A stretch of DNA of 64,000 bases, taken from the NCBI GenBank assembly GCA_044230315.1, contig JBGARJ010000006.1:62001-126000 (forward strand), read 5' to 3'. The notes under the pieces are model-generated. The model saw nothing but the letters and a program-made list of their open reading frames with translations, searched no databases and was not told the origin of the DNA. Every line of letters begins with the position of its first letter. Position 1 is the first letter of the stretch. The DNA is from M3007 sp044230315. GTDB lineage: Bacteria > Bacteroidota > Bacteroidia > Chitinophagales > Saprospiraceae. Below are positions 17,283 through 27,225 of the stretch, piece by piece. The position numbers were made by a program, and so were the translations under genes.

Positions 17283-18452
17283 ATGCAACATTTTATCTGG
17301 TTGACCCTCGTTTGCTGGCGTTTGGCAGCATTAGCCCAAAACACTCCCGTAGTGGTCGGCGCCGAACGCATGAGCGCCTACCTGCCCCTGCTCGAGGGCA
17401 AGCAAGTGGCCCTGGTGGTCAATCATTCGTCGCTCGTCGGCGCCACGCACCTCGTCGATACGCTGGCTGCTTCCGGCGTTTGTGTGCTGCGCATTTTCGC
17501 TCCCGAACACGGTTTTCGGGGCGACGCGCCCGACGGGGAGAAGATCATTGACGGCGCCGACGCCGGGACCGGAGCGCCGATCATTTCACTGTACGGGCGC
17601 AAGCGCCGCCCTGACCTGGACGATCTGGCCGGGGCAGATATGGTTATTTTTGATATTCAGGACGCAGGCACGCGGTTTTACACCTATATTTCTACGTTGT
17701 ATTACCTGTTGCAGGCATGTGGCGAATACCACAAACCCATCCTGGTACTGGATCGCCCGAATCCAAACGGCCAGTACGTGGACGGGCCCGTGCTGGACAT
17801 GCGGTTGAGTTCCTTCGTCGGTATTGCGCCGATTCCTATTGTGCACGGCTGTACCGTTGGCGAACTGGCGCAACTATTCTCCGGCGAGCATTGGACCGGA
17901 CCGGAGTCCGTCGACTTGACGGTCATCAAATGCCTGAATTACACGCACCATACCTTTTACGATGTACCGGTGGCGCCCAGTCCCAATTTACCCAACACCC
18001 TGGCTGTGCTCCTGTACCCTTCACTGTGCCTGTTCGAAGGGACATCGGTGAGCATTGGCCGCGGCACGGAAGCCCCGTTTCAAATGGCCGGGCACCCCGA
18101 TTTTCCGGATACTACCGCATTTACCTTTACGCCTGAGCCCAATGCAGCCTCCAAATTTCCACCGCAACAAGGCGTGCGGTGCCGCGGCTACGATTACCGG
18201 AGTTTGTCGGCAGACAGTCTTTTCAAAGCAGCCCATATCGACCTCTCCCCCCTGCTGGATTTTTACTGCGAACTACCCAATAAGGCCGACTTTTTTTTGG
18301 CCACCCGCTATTTCGACCGCTTGGCCGGCACTTTAACCCTTCGCCAGCAGGTGGAAGAAGGCAATTTTGAGTCGGATATTCGGGCCAGTTGGCAGCCCGA
18401 CCTGGATTATTACCGGGAAATCCGCCGAAAATACCTGCTGTATCCGGAATAA
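17283..18452 (+). CDS. DUF1343 protein, NamZ-like exo-beta-N-acetylmuramidase (GH171)
   Basis: Secreted hydrolase predicted to remove terminal MurNAc from peptidoglycan fragments, by similarity to NamZ. A signal peptide (LVCWRLAALAQ) is followed by the DUF1343 core: KQVALVVNHSSLVG, FAPEHGFRGDAPDGE, DMVIFDIQDAGTRFYTYIST and VLDRPNPNGQYVDGP. At 389 residues it is family-typical. An 8-base G tract at 17225-17232, about 50 bases before the start, is placed where length variation could alter promoter spacing. The downstream YraN gene begins 29 bases after the stop, so the two may be co-transcribed. Confidence 0.9.
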   Translation: MQHFIWLTLVCWRLAALAQNTPVVVGAERMSAYLPLLEGKQVALVVNHSSLVGATHLVDTLAASGVCVLRIFAPEHGFRGDAPDGEKIIDGADAGTGAPIISLYGRKRRPDLDDLAGADMVIFDIQDAGTRFYTYISTLYYLLQACGEYHKPILVLDRPNPNGQYVDGPVLDMRLSSFVGIAPIPIVHGCTVGELAQLFSGEHWTGPESVDLTVIKCLNYTHHTFYDVPVAPSPNLPNTLAVLLYPSLCLFEGTSVSIGRGTEAPFQMAGHPDFPDTTAFTFTPEPNAASKFPPQQGVRCRGYDYRSLSADSLFKAAHIDLSPLLDFYCELPNKADFFLATRYFDRLAGTLTLRQQVEEGNFESDIRASWQPDLDYYREIRRKYLLYPE

Positions 18453-18481
18453 GTACCCGCTGTCAAATACGTGACCGCACC

Positions 18482-18838
18482 ATGAACCACCTGGATATTG
18501 GGAAACTGGGCGAAATGCTGGCCGCCAATTATCTCGAAGAGAAAGGCTACCGCATCATTCGCCAAAACTTCCGCTCCGGCAAAGGCGAAATCGACCTGAT
18601 CGCGTGGAGTCCGGAAGGCTGCCTGGTCTTTGTTGAAGTAAAGACCCGCTCCCTGGATGCCTTCGGCGGGCCAGCTGAGGCTGTGGATCGGAAAAAGCAG
18701 GATATGATCGCGCGCACGGCCGGCTCTTTTATGGCCCAAATCGGGCACGAAGGCGAAATCCGCTTCGATATTATTTCCGTTCTGCTGGAACGCGACCAAT
18801 TAAAAAACATCCGCCACGCAGAAGATGCCTTCTTTTAA
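18482..18838 (+). CDS. YraN/UPF0102 family nuclease-fold protein
   Basis: Small restriction-endonuclease-fold protein of the YraN family, thought to act on nucleic acids, with no defined pathway. The signature is complete: KLGEMLAANYLEEKGYRII, NFRSGKGEIDLIAW (catalytic GEID) and LVFVEVKTRS (ExK). The start is the ATG at 18482, which directly precedes the conserved region; the frame extends upstream into the muramidase gene without family similarity. It has 118 residues, as usual. Confidence 0.92.
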   Translation: MNHLDIGKLGEMLAANYLEEKGYRIIRQNFRSGKGEIDLIAWSPEGCLVFVEVKTRSLDAFGGPAEAVDRKKQDMIARTAGSFMAQIGHEGEIRFDIISVLLERDQLKNIRHAEDAFF

Positions 18839-18951
18839 AAACCCGCCAAGACCCGCGAACCGGCCAGCTTCATATGTGTCAACAATTGGCTTTTTTCCGG
18901 CTGCCGGGCGGCGCGAATAGTCCTACCTTAGGCGCTGAAATAAATTTGAAT

Positions 18952-20841
18952 ATGCCCAAACATGTTTTTTCCCTGCTGATAATATTGCTGGTCGCTTCAT
19001 CCGCCATTTTTGCTCAAAACCTGCATGTTACGTACCGGTCCAAGATGACGTTCCCCAACCAAACGGTAGCCAACGTTTACGGCTATACTGCAGAAGGGCA
19101 TGAATACGCGCTGATCGGCGCCTCAAAGGGGCTAATCATTGCCGACATTACCAACCCGGATGCGCCGCAGCAGATCGTCCAGATCCCCGGCCCGGATAAC
19201 GAGTGGAAAGAAATCAAAACATATGGTCATTACGCCTACGTCACTTCGGAAGGCGGCAATGGCTTGCAAATAGTGGATTTGAGCAAATTGCCCGGCCCGA
19301 ACCTGGATTACCATTATTATACCGGCAATGGCGCTATCGCGGGCGCCGTTTGGCGCGTGCACGCGCTCCATATCGACCTGACGAAAGGTTACCTTTACCT
19401 GTACGGCGGCCGGAAAGCCAACGGGTCGTACTTATATTCCGGGGGGGCTGTTGTGCTGGATTTGAATGTCGATCCGTACAACCCGACTTTCGCCGGCAAA
19501 TTTGACCAGCTCGGTTACATCCACGACGGCTATGTAGACAACGACACCTTGTATGCCGGCCACATTTACAGCGGCTTATTCTCGGTGATTAACATGTCGA
19601 ACAAAACCAACCCCGAACTCATCACTTCCCAAAATACGCCCAACAAAGCCACCCACAACACCTGGCTGTCCGACGACCGGCGCACACTGTTCACCACCGA
19701 TGAGGTCAATAATTCTTACCTGGCCGCTTTCGATGTCTCGGACCTCGATAATATCCGCCTCCTCGACAAAATCCAAAGTAACCCGGGCTCCAATTCAATG
19801 GTGCATAACACGCACATTTTGAACAACTACGCCGTCACGTCCTGGTACAAGGACGGATTTACCATTGTCGATATTTCAAGGCCCGACAACCTGGTGCAGG
19901 TCGGCAATTACGATACGTACCCCGGTGGGTCGGGCGGCAATTCGGAAGGGTGTTGGGGAGTATACCCGTTTTTCCCGTCCGGCAATATTATTGCCTCTAC
20001 CATTACCGCGATCGGCACCAACAACGGCGAATTATGGGTGCTCAGCCCCGATTATGTGCGGGCCTGTTACCTGGAGGGTAAAATCACCGACGGCCTGACC
20101 GGCGCCCCGCTCAACGGCGCTTTGATCGAAGTGCTTGGGGCCGGCCAAACTGCCAATACACTTCCCGACGGCGTGTTTAGAACGGGGCAGGAACAGCCCG
20201 GTTATTTTACGGTGCGCGTCAGCAAAACCGGGTACCAACCACAAGAGTTTACGGCACTGCTCCAGCGGGGCGATGTACGAACGCTGAATACGTCCCTGTT
20301 TCCAGTGGGCAACATTACACTCAATGGCAAAGTGATCAGTGCCGCCGACGGAACGGCGGTGGACGGTGCAACGGTCACCTTGTCCAATTACAGCGGTCTG
20401 TTCAGCACCAATTCCGATCCTGCCGGCAATTTCCAATTTGTCAACCTACCGCCAGGCATTTACGACTTGACGTCCGCCGCTGAAGGATTTGGCCATCTGA
20501 TCAAATACAAACAGAAATTCACTGCAAGCCAATCCATTACGCTGGCTATTTCGCCCAAATACCGGCTGTTCGGCCCTGGCAGTTCGCAGGTGTTGCAAAG
20601 CCAGGCAATTGGACTGCCTAACCCCTTCGTTCTACAGACCACTGTGCGCCTGCCGCGCGAAGCGGCGGGCGGGCGGCTTCGGGTTTCGGACCAAACCGGC
20701 CGCCTATGGGAAGCAACCGAATTCGCACCGGATCAGGAATCGCTAATCTTGGGCGAGCATTGGCCTGCGGGAGTGTATTTTGTTCGGATCGATCCGGACA
20801 ACGGATTGCCGCAGGTCATTAAATTGGTAAAAGCATATTGA
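18952..20841 (+). CDS. Choice-of-anchor B family secreted protein with CarboxypepD_reg-like repeats
   Basis: Surface or secreted beta-propeller-like protein. A signal peptide (LLVASSAIFAQN) is followed by LVIVD-type repeats (GLIIADITNPDAPQQI, GLQIVDLSKLPG and later FTIVDISRPDNLVQVG) characteristic of the choice-of-anchor B family. Near residues 365-530 there are two carboxypeptidase-regulatory-like sandwich domains (GKITDGLTGAPLNGALIEV and GKVISAADGTAVDGATVTL). The C-terminus (AGVYFVRIDPDNG ... KLVKAY) is a T9SS type A sorting tail. At 629 residues it is longer than its paralogue at 46429. The function is unknown. The start at 18952 is fixed by the signal peptide. Confidence 0.88.
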   Translation: MPKHVFSLLIILLVASSAIFAQNLHVTYRSKMTFPNQTVANVYGYTAEGHEYALIGASKGLIIADITNPDAPQQIVQIPGPDNEWKEIKTYGHYAYVTSEGGNGLQIVDLSKLPGPNLDYHYYTGNGAIAGAVWRVHALHIDLTKGYLYLYGGRKANGSYLYSGGAVVLDLNVDPYNPTFAGKFDQLGYIHDGYVDNDTLYAGHIYSGLFSVINMSNKTNPELITSQNTPNKATHNTWLSDDRRTLFTTDEVNNSYLAAFDVSDLDNIRLLDKIQSNPGSNSMVHNTHILNNYAVTSWYKDGFTIVDISRPDNLVQVGNYDTYPGGSGGNSEGCWGVYPFFPSGNIIASTITAIGTNNGELWVLSPDYVRACYLEGKITDGLTGAPLNGALIEVLGAGQTANTLPDGVFRTGQEQPGYFTVRVSKTGYQPQEFTALLQRGDVRTLNTSLFPVGNITLNGKVISAADGTAVDGATVTLSNYSGLFSTNSDPAGNFQFVNLPPGIYDLTSAAEGFGHLIKYKQKFTASQSITLAISPKYRLFGPGSSQVLQSQAIGLPNPFVLQTTVRLPREAAGGRLRVSDQTGRLWEATEFAPDQESLILGEHWPAGVYFVRIDPDNGLPQVIKLVKAY

Positions 20842-20903
20842 CACTTACTCCAAAATATCGGGTAACTGAAACCAAAACCGCCATTTGACAAAAAAAGTGA
20901 ATC

Positions 20904-21641
20904 ATGCAGATCGGACTATTCGGCTACGGCAAAATGGGCAAGACCATTGAAAAAATTGCGTACCGACAAAACCTCGGAATTGCCTGGCGCATCGCGCGCG
21001 AAAACCGCGACACGGCGGATCCGCACTTGCTGCGCCAGGCCGACGTAGCGATCGAATTCACCCGTCCGGATGCGGCTTACGGCAACGTGATGGCTTGTCT
21101 GGAAGCCGGCGTCCCAGTGGTGAGCGGCACAACAGGCTGGCTGGAACAACTGGCCGACGCCGAAGCATGGTGCACCCAGCACCGTGGCGCCCTGCTTTGG
21201 GCTTCCAACTTCAGCGTCGGGGTCAACCTCTTCTTTGCGCTGAATCAATACCTCGCACGGCTCATGAATCAGCATGTTGATTACCACCCTGCCGTCACCG
21301 AAATCCACCACATACACAAACTCGACGCGCCCAGTGGCACCGCCCTGTCGCTGGTGAAGGATTTATTGGCCCAGATCGACCGGAAAAACAACTGGCGCTT
21401 GCACCCCACCCCGCCTGGGCCGGACGAAATTCCGGTAACGGCCATCCGGGAAGGCGAGGTGCCGGGCACGCATACCGTTCGCTGGGACAGCGCTGTAGAT
21501 TCGATCACCATCGAGCACCGTGCCCACTCCCGGGAGGGATTTGCCGCCGGCGCCGTTTTGGCGGCACAATGGTTGCATGGCAAAACGGGAGTTTTCCGCA
21601 TGGCGGATGTTTTGGGCCTGACTCCCGACAACGCGGTGTAG
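20904..21641 (+). CDS. dapB: 4-hydroxy-tetrahydrodipicolinate reductase
   Basis: NAD(P)H-dependent enzyme of lysine and diaminopimelate synthesis, cytoplasmic. The N-terminal nucleotide-binding loop is GLFGYGKMGKTIE. The conserved substrate region reads EIHHIHKLDAPSGTALSL, with the variant HHIHK where many members have HHRHK. It ends after EGFAAGAVLAAQWL. The length of 245 is normal. It starts 62 bases after the choice-of-anchor B gene but is functionally unrelated. Confidence 0.96.
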   Translation: MQIGLFGYGKMGKTIEKIAYRQNLGIAWRIARENRDTADPHLLRQADVAIEFTRPDAAYGNVMACLEAGVPVVSGTTGWLEQLADAEAWCTQHRGALLWASNFSVGVNLFFALNQYLARLMNQHVDYHPAVTEIHHIHKLDAPSGTALSLVKDLLAQIDRKNNWRLHPTPPGPDEIPVTAIREGEVPGTHTVRWDSAVDSITIEHRAHSREGFAAGAVLAAQWLHGKTGVFRMADVLGLTPDNAV

Positions 21642-21737
21642 CCGGCATATTTTTTTCGAGCCGAAACGGCGCGAATCATTCGGATATACCCGGGAAACTG
21701 TCAACTTTGCTCCAAACCTGGAACCCAGCATCTTCTT

Positions 21738-22430
21738 ATGGTACAACCTATTGTACGCCTTAGCAACACCGATATTTGCCAGCAAGACAACAGCGTCGTG
21801 CTCGAAAATATCAGCCTGACCATCGGCACGGGAGAATTTACTTACCTGATCGGCAAAACGGGCAGTGGCAAAACCAGCCTGTTGAAAACGCTGTATGCCG
21901 CCCTTCCCCTGGTGAAAGGCAATGGTGAAGTAGCCGGCTTTGATTTGCGCGACATCACCCGGCAAAATATTCACCTGCTGCGGCGTAAACTCGGGATCGT
22001 ATTTCAGGATTTCAACTTACTGACCGACCGCACGGTGGAAGACAATCTTCTGTTTGTGCTTCGGGCTACCGGCTGGACTGATGCGGCTGAAATGGAAAAA
22101 CGCGTGGAGGAAGTACTCCAGGGGGTCAATTTGCAGGGGAAGCGCCAGGCGATGCCTTTTGAATTGTCGGGCGGTGAACAGCAGCGCATCGTCATTGCCC
22201 GCGCGTTGCTCAATCGCCCCGTGTTGTTGATCGCCGACGAACCGACCGGAAACCTGGATCCGGAAACCAGCGATGATGTGCTGGTGCTCATTCGGAATCT
22301 GGCCAAGGAACACAATACGGCCGTGCTCTGCGCTACCCATGACTATCGCATCTTGCAGAATTTCCCGGCCCGGATTATTCGAATCCGCCATGGCAAGCTC
22401 ATCGACGATGAAGGCGTGACGATCAAATGA
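21738..22430 (+). CDS. ftsE: Cell-division ABC-transporter ATPase FtsE
   Basis: ATPase partner of FtsX, which activates septal peptidoglycan hydrolases. Walker A is LIGKTGSGKTS, the Q-loop is VFQDFNLL, the signature is LSGGEQQR, Walker B is VLLIADEPTGNLDPE and the switch His is in CATHDYR. The length of 230 is typical. The ATG at 21738 is the first in frame. FtsX is not adjacent, so FtsE is assigned from overall similarity; LolD-type ATPases are the main alternative. Confidence 0.85.
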   Translation: MVQPIVRLSNTDICQQDNSVVLENISLTIGTGEFTYLIGKTGSGKTSLLKTLYAALPLVKGNGEVAGFDLRDITRQNIHLLRRKLGIVFQDFNLLTDRTVEDNLLFVLRATGWTDAAEMEKRVEEVLQGVNLQGKRQAMPFELSGGEQQRIVIARALLNRPVLLIADEPTGNLDPETSDDVLVLIRNLAKEHNTAVLCATHDYRILQNFPARIIRIRHGKLIDDEGVTIK

Positions 22431-22435
22431 CCCTC

Positions 22436-22849
22436 CTAGTCTTCAACAAGGCGGGCCATTTTGGCAGAGACGCGCTGCCGGCGGCGGGTGGCGATGCCCT
22501 CTTCAATTAATTTCCGATGCTCGGCATGCGGCCGAAACCCGGTAGTGAATACGTCCGACTTACACGTAGCGGCCGATTCAATGTACTCGGCCAACCTGCC
22601 CAACGCCATCAGCACCATCGCCTCACGCTCCCGGACGGCTTCCGTGCGTTCTTTCCGTTTCAATTGCGGATTGCTCAATACCTGGCTCAAGGCATCGCAA
22701 CTGATGTTTAACGCATCCCAAAGATCATCGCGTTTAGGAACGTATAAACTGCTGTGGGTTTTCCGAAGGACCCGCTCGGCGAAAACAGCCAGGTTACGAC
22801 CGTGAAGGAACAAAAAATGACGGTCAACATGAAATTTGGCACTCATCAT
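22436..22849 (-). CDS. Small helical protein, function unknown
   Basis: A 137-residue protein from the double ATG at 22849/22846 (the frame is open to 22951 but the sequence before is AT-rich and atypical). It is helical and charged, with LRKTHSSLYVPKRDDLWDAL and an arginine-rich C-terminal part (IATRRRQRVSAKMARLVED). No family recognised. It converges on ftsE with a 5-bp gap. The AT-rich 150-bp segment upstream (22850-22997) contains no gene. Confidence 0.55.
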   Translation of the reverse strand: MMSAKFHVDRHFLFLHGRNLAVFAERVLRKTHSSLYVPKRDDLWDALNISCDALSQVLSNPQLKRKERTEAVREREAMVLMALGRLAEYIESAATCKSDVFTTGFRPHAEHRKLIEEGIATRRRQRVSAKMARLVED

Positions 22850-22997
22850 GATTAGGACTTTTGCAACAACACTATTTTGCAAATATTCAGACCATGCAAT
22901 TTTGTGCAATATTTCAATATTCACAAATATATTTTGGATAAACGTCCGCATTCCAACAAAATAAACGGACTTAAAGGCATATATCCGCCATTTAACA

Positions 22998-25901
22998 CTA
23001 CTTTCCCGGAATGATTTTTTGAAACCGGTGACGAAACGTCATTTCGTTTGTGCGGATTACCACCGTATACATACCGGCCGGAGCATCCTTCTGATTTTTC
23101 AATTTCCCATTCCAGTCCAAAGCATATGCTCCCGGCGGATGCGAACGCACGGCCCAATGCCATACCGTCCGGCCCTCGCTGTTCACAATCTCAACGCCAA
23201 AACGCTCTGAACGATTTACGGCATAGGAAATCCGGATGGCTCCGGAAACCGAATCGCGAACCAAAAGGGTCAGCACCGGGGAAGCAACATCCCTGCCGGC
23301 ATCTGTGGTGAGGCCTTGCCCCTCTGTCAGCGTCAAATACCGGTCGGCTGCGACTTCAGCATACCACTCTGTAAGCCCTGACGGCCACCGCACCTCCAGG
23401 GAACGTACCCCGGCAGCATCGCCCAAGCCAAAATGCGCAGCCAGTTGGTTTTGTCCACAATACCCGCTCTGTGCACTTATCTCGCGCGACAACGTAACGG
23501 TTTGACCATGGATCCCGGCCCTGGCGCGCAAGACGGCGCCGATTGCGCTGCGGTTGCTTTGGGTTCCGATACAGCTTACGGCCAGCCAATGGTTCGGGCC
23601 CTCGGCCGTATGGTTTTCGTATAAAGCGTTGGTCTGCAAGGCATTAAAACAATTAGCGACCGCAAGATCCAAATCGCCGTCACGATCCAGGTCACCAAAT
23701 GCGCAACCGTAGGACCAGCCCTCGTCGAGCACCGGGGCCTCCGCGGTATCACGCCGGAAAGTGCCGTCGCCGTTATTGAAAAACAGGTAATTATGCCAGA
23801 TTTTTTTGCCAAAAGCGCAGGTCACAAATAAATCAAGGTCGCCATCATTGTCCACGTCGGCCCATTGGCAACCAAGGGCGTTCCCAACAATATGGTCCAT
23901 CGGCAAATCTTTGATTTTGGCAAAAACACCCATTCCGTTGTTTCGGAACAAGGCATTTTGTCCGTCGAAATTGGTCAGAAACACATCCGGGTCTCCATCA
24001 TTGTCATAATCGCCCCAACAAGCGCTCATGGTATTCCCACCGTTTGAAAGCAATTCGCCCGCAGCCATCGCTGTAAATTGTCCGTTGCCATCGTTGCGGT
24101 ACAGGTTTTCATTCTCCCCCTCTTCATTGGACACAAAAAGATCGGAATCGCCGTCGCCGTCCACATCTACCCAATTCACGCAGCGCGAGGAAAAAGCATC
24201 GATCACCGGGAGGCCGGTAGTGATCCTTTTAAAGCTGCCATCGGCCATATTCCGGTACAGAAAATTGGTTTTGGCGCCGGCGCTGTTCGCCACGTAGAGG
24301 TCGAGCCAGCCGTCGTTGTCGTAATCGCCCCAAGCGGCCGTTTCTGAATAGCCGCCGTCGGTCACCGGGGCACCTGCCATTACCTGTCTGAACGTGCCAT
24401 CGCCGTTGTTTCGGTACAACAGATTATTGGCATTGTACCAATTCACTACAAAACAATCCGGAAAGCCGTCATTATCAAAATCGGCCCAAGTAGCGCCGTC
24501 GGAAGGCATGTGGTCCCGGACAATGGCGTCAGCCTCTACCGCAGAAAACCGGCCTTTCCCATTATTGCGGTATAATAAATTGTCTTCTCCGCCCTTTGGC
24601 CCATTGGAAATAAAAAGGTCGGGATAGCCATCCGCATCGATATCGACCCAGTTTACGCTACGAGAATCGCTGGGTAAATTCACAACAGGATCGCCGGTTA
24701 TTTTGGTAAAAATGCCCGTTTGTGCAGCAAAAAACCCATCCCCGCCGCCATATGCCCCTATGTCGTTCCGCAGGCCTCCACGGCCGGGGAAGGCGGCCGT
24801 GCGACCGTTACGGGAAAAATCCCGGGCCAGACTATCCGGTTGGCCGGCATCGATGCAGGGCGAACCCGACGATAACGCAAACCAAACGGTATCGGCGAAC
24901 AGCGGATCGGCCGCCATGTTGCCAGTACCGGGAAAAGGCTCCTGGGTGCAGTTGTAAAGGGCCTCCACTTCAGCGCCCAATTGTCCCATCTGATCGCCGA
25001 GGGCTTGTGAATTACCCCAAACGATGTTCCCCACCATTTGAAGGTGGATCGAAAAAGTCCACACGCCGCCGGCTTTTCCACCGTATTTCATGCGTGCAGC
25101 GGGGGTTTGATTATAGGCAATCACATTGTTGTGCAGGACAACCCGGGTGCTTTGATCCTTACCTGTACTCCAGAATCCACCGCCGCTGAAGTCCTGGCCG
25201 CCAAAATTGAAGGCAATGATATTGTTGCGGATTACAGCCCCTGGGCAATAATTCAATACAATCCCGCCGCCATAACCGTCACCCCGGTTGTGCACGATCC
25301 GGTTGTACTCAATCCGGGGGGCGCCGGCGCCGCACCGGATGCCTCCGCCGCCGTTGCTCACCATGCCGGCCGCGGGAGGGCCCACAAAATTGTACCGGAT
25401 CAAATTGTGCCGAATGACAGGAGAAGCATCTTCGGTCAGGATGCCGCCCCCTTCCCGAAAGGTACCATACCCGGCCGGGTCGAGCCAAACCGTACCGGTA
25501 CCGCCCTGAAAAGTGAATCCTTCCACGACCGTAGCGGCCGTTTCGCCTTTCCAAATTAGCAAGCAACTGGCTGTATCCGGTTGCAGTGGCTTGCTCCCGT
25601 CGATAACGGTTTTTTCGATAAGCGACCAATCGCGTTGCAGGGCGAAACGGCTGGTCAGCACGAGGTCTCGCCCGCGCAATTGCAGGTTCTCAAAATAGAC
25701 ACCCGGGCCGACCAGCACCGTATCACCTGTTTGGGCTGCATCCACGGCGGCTTGAATGCGCGGGTAATCCTCGGGTACCCGCAGCGTTTTAGCCGCCAGT
25801 GGCTGGCAGAAAAGAAAAAACACCGTTAAGGGTCGGCATTTTTTCAAGAGCAAAGCAAATCTTGATGAGAAAATTTTAACGGAGGAAAAAAATGTTTTCA
25901 T
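22998..25901 (-). CDS. Secreted beta-helix / FG-GAP(VCBS) / ASPIC-UnbV protein with sorting tail
   Basis: A 967-residue exported modular protein. After the N-terminal signal region (ending near LAAKTLRV) comes a right-handed parallel beta-helix of the DUF1565/pectate-lyase type at residues ~45-390 (PEDYPRIQAAVDAAQTGDTV, several ...NNIIAFN rungs). Next are about seven FG-GAP/VCBS blades (~395-740) with calcium-binding loops such as DIDADGYPDLF and DYDNDGWLDLY. An ASPIC/UnbV domain follows (~755-850, VRWPSGLTEW). The C-terminus (PAGMYTVVIRTNEMTFRHRF) is a sorting-tail-like beta sandwich. There is no obvious catalytic triad; an adhesin or polysaccharide-binding role is inferred. Confidence 0.88.
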   Translation of the reverse strand: MKTFFSSVKIFSSRFALLLKKCRPLTVFFLFCQPLAAKTLRVPEDYPRIQAAVDAAQTGDTVLVGPGVYFENLQLRGRDLVLTSRFALQRDWSLIEKTVIDGSKPLQPDTASCLLIWKGETAATVVEGFTFQGGTGTVWLDPAGYGTFREGGGILTEDASPVIRHNLIRYNFVGPPAAGMVSNGGGGIRCGAGAPRIEYNRIVHNRGDGYGGGIVLNYCPGAVIRNNIIAFNFGGQDFSGGGFWSTGKDQSTRVVLHNNVIAYNQTPAARMKYGGKAGGVWTFSIHLQMVGNIVWGNSQALGDQMGQLGAEVEALYNCTQEPFPGTGNMAADPLFADTVWFALSSGSPCIDAGQPDSLARDFSRNGRTAAFPGRGGLRNDIGAYGGGDGFFAAQTGIFTKITGDPVVNLPSDSRSVNWVDIDADGYPDLFISNGPKGGEDNLLYRNNGKGRFSAVEADAIVRDHMPSDGATWADFDNDGFPDCFVVNWYNANNLLYRNNGDGTFRQVMAGAPVTDGGYSETAAWGDYDNDGWLDLYVANSAGAKTNFLYRNMADGSFKRITTGLPVIDAFSSRCVNWVDVDGDGDSDLFVSNEEGENENLYRNDGNGQFTAMAAGELLSNGGNTMSACWGDYDNDGDPDVFLTNFDGQNALFRNNGMGVFAKIKDLPMDHIVGNALGCQWADVDNDGDLDLFVTCAFGKKIWHNYLFFNNGDGTFRRDTAEAPVLDEGWSYGCAFGDLDRDGDLDLAVANCFNALQTNALYENHTAEGPNHWLAVSCIGTQSNRSAIGAVLRARAGIHGQTVTLSREISAQSGYCGQNQLAAHFGLGDAAGVRSLEVRWPSGLTEWYAEVAADRYLTLTEGQGLTTDAGRDVASPVLTLLVRDSVSGAIRISYAVNRSERFGVEIVNSEGRTVWHWAVRSHPPGAYALDWNGKLKNQKDAPAGMYTVVIRTNEMTFRHRFQKIIPGK

Positions 25902-26035
25902 AGCATAATCCCTTAAGGCTCGCCAAAATCGCTTGACCGGCGGGGTATTTTTTTAAAAAGTGTACAAACGACCGGTTGCTCCGGCCGAAAAACAGCCAAT
26001 GACACCCGGGTTTTACCGAATTTTGCCCCGCTGTT

Positions 26036-27058
26036 ATGCGGAAGTTCGGACTTCATATTGCTTTTTGGCTGGCCTATTGGTTGATTTACGCCTACACCTA
26101 CAGCCGTTACGATGGAAATTTCCCAAAATACCTGTTGACGGAAGGGGTGCAGATGCCTGCGCGGATGCTCGCCACCTATGCGGCATTTTGGTTGTTGGAC
26201 CATTGGCACAAGCGAAGCGGGTGGTGGGCGCTTTCCGGCGTGGCCATTCTGACCATTTTCGGCGGTATGCTCAACCGCCTGTTGAAGTTGTGGTATGTTG
26301 TACCGGAATATTTCCCGGATTCGACAATTCTGTATTGGGACCTGAACCGGATGATGGTCGACATTTTTGACTGCGCACTAGCCACCGGCACTGCCTTGTC
26401 GGCCCGGTTGTTTTTCCGCCAGCAGGAAAGTTTGCGGCGGGAAGCACAACTGCACCGGGAAAAAACGGAGGCAGAATTACTGGCGTTGAAGAGTCAGCTG
26501 CAGCCGCATTTTTTGTTCAACACGATCAATAACCTCTACGCATTGGCCCGGATGAAATCGGACAAGACCGCCCCGGTTGCCTTGCAATTGGCCAATCTCC
26601 TGCGGTTTGTGCTGTATGAAGCCCGCAAAGATTCCATTCCGATCCAGCAAGAGGTGAAAATCCTGCAGGACTATATTGCGCTCGAACAATTGCGTTTTGA
26701 TGAAGACCGGCTGCGCGTCGAAACGGTTTTTGAACTGGATGACCCGCAACAGCCGATCACGCCGCTACTGCTCATGCCCCTGGTGGAAAATGCGTTTAAA
26801 CATGGTGTAGGTGAAAACCGGAGCGACGCCTGGGTGCGGGTGACGTTGCAATTGACGCATCGGAAACTCACCCTCCGGGTAGAAAACTCCCTGCACGATA
26901 CGCCAAGTGTCAATCCAAACGGCATCGGACTGGCCAATATCCGGCGGCAGTTGGAATTGCTCTACCCCGGCCGGGGAGAACTTACCCTTGAAACGTCAGA
27001 CAGTAATGGCGCAATCGGGCAGTTTTCATCGGTTTTGGTCATTGAATTTACAGTGTGA
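26036..27058 (+). CDS. LytS/YehU-type sensor histidine kinase
   Basis: Inner-membrane sensor kinase of the His_kinase (PF06580) family. The N-terminal ~130 residues hold about four membrane helices. The phospho-acceptor His158 is in QLQPHFLFNTINNLYALA, and the ATP-binding N box is PLVENAFKHGVG with a later GIGLANIRRQL. It would phosphorylate a LytTR response regulator, and one lies 0.9 kb downstream (27953). Two small metal-binding exported proteins separate the two genes, so the signal may be a metal. It starts with ATG right before the first membrane helix. The gene is 134 bp from the divergent beta-helix protein gene. Confidence 0.92.
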   Translation: MRKFGLHIAFWLAYWLIYAYTYSRYDGNFPKYLLTEGVQMPARMLATYAAFWLLDHWHKRSGWWALSGVAILTIFGGMLNRLLKLWYVVPEYFPDSTILYWDLNRMMVDIFDCALATGTALSARLFFRQQESLRREAQLHREKTEAELLALKSQLQPHFLFNTINNLYALARMKSDKTAPVALQLANLLRFVLYEARKDSIPIQQEVKILQDYIALEQLRFDEDRLRVETVFELDDPQQPITPLLLMPLVENAFKHGVGENRSDAWVRVTLQLTHRKLTLRVENSLHDTPSVNPNGIGLANIRRQLELLYPGRGELTLETSDSNGAIGQFSSVLVIEFTV

Positions 27059-27185
27059 AGGTGGTTCCGGCCCTGAAAAATGTGTGTGGCAGGGCTTTGC
27101 TCCCGAGATTAGGTGACTGAAAAAAGGTGAAACCCCGGGAAAAATGGGCCTTTTTTAACCCAGCAGGAAAATTCCCAATATGGTC

Positions 27186-27193
27186 TAATTTTG
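27186..27193 (+). promoter_or_regulatory. -7 box of the heavy-metal-binding lipoprotein gene
   Basis: TAATTTTG matches TAnnTTTG, 33 bases before the ATG at 27226. It suggests the metal-binding genes can be transcribed separately from the kinase gene. No TTG is found at the -33 distance. Confidence 0.5.
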
Positions 27194-27225
27194 CCCTTCA
27201 AAACAAAACGCATATTTAGCAGTAT

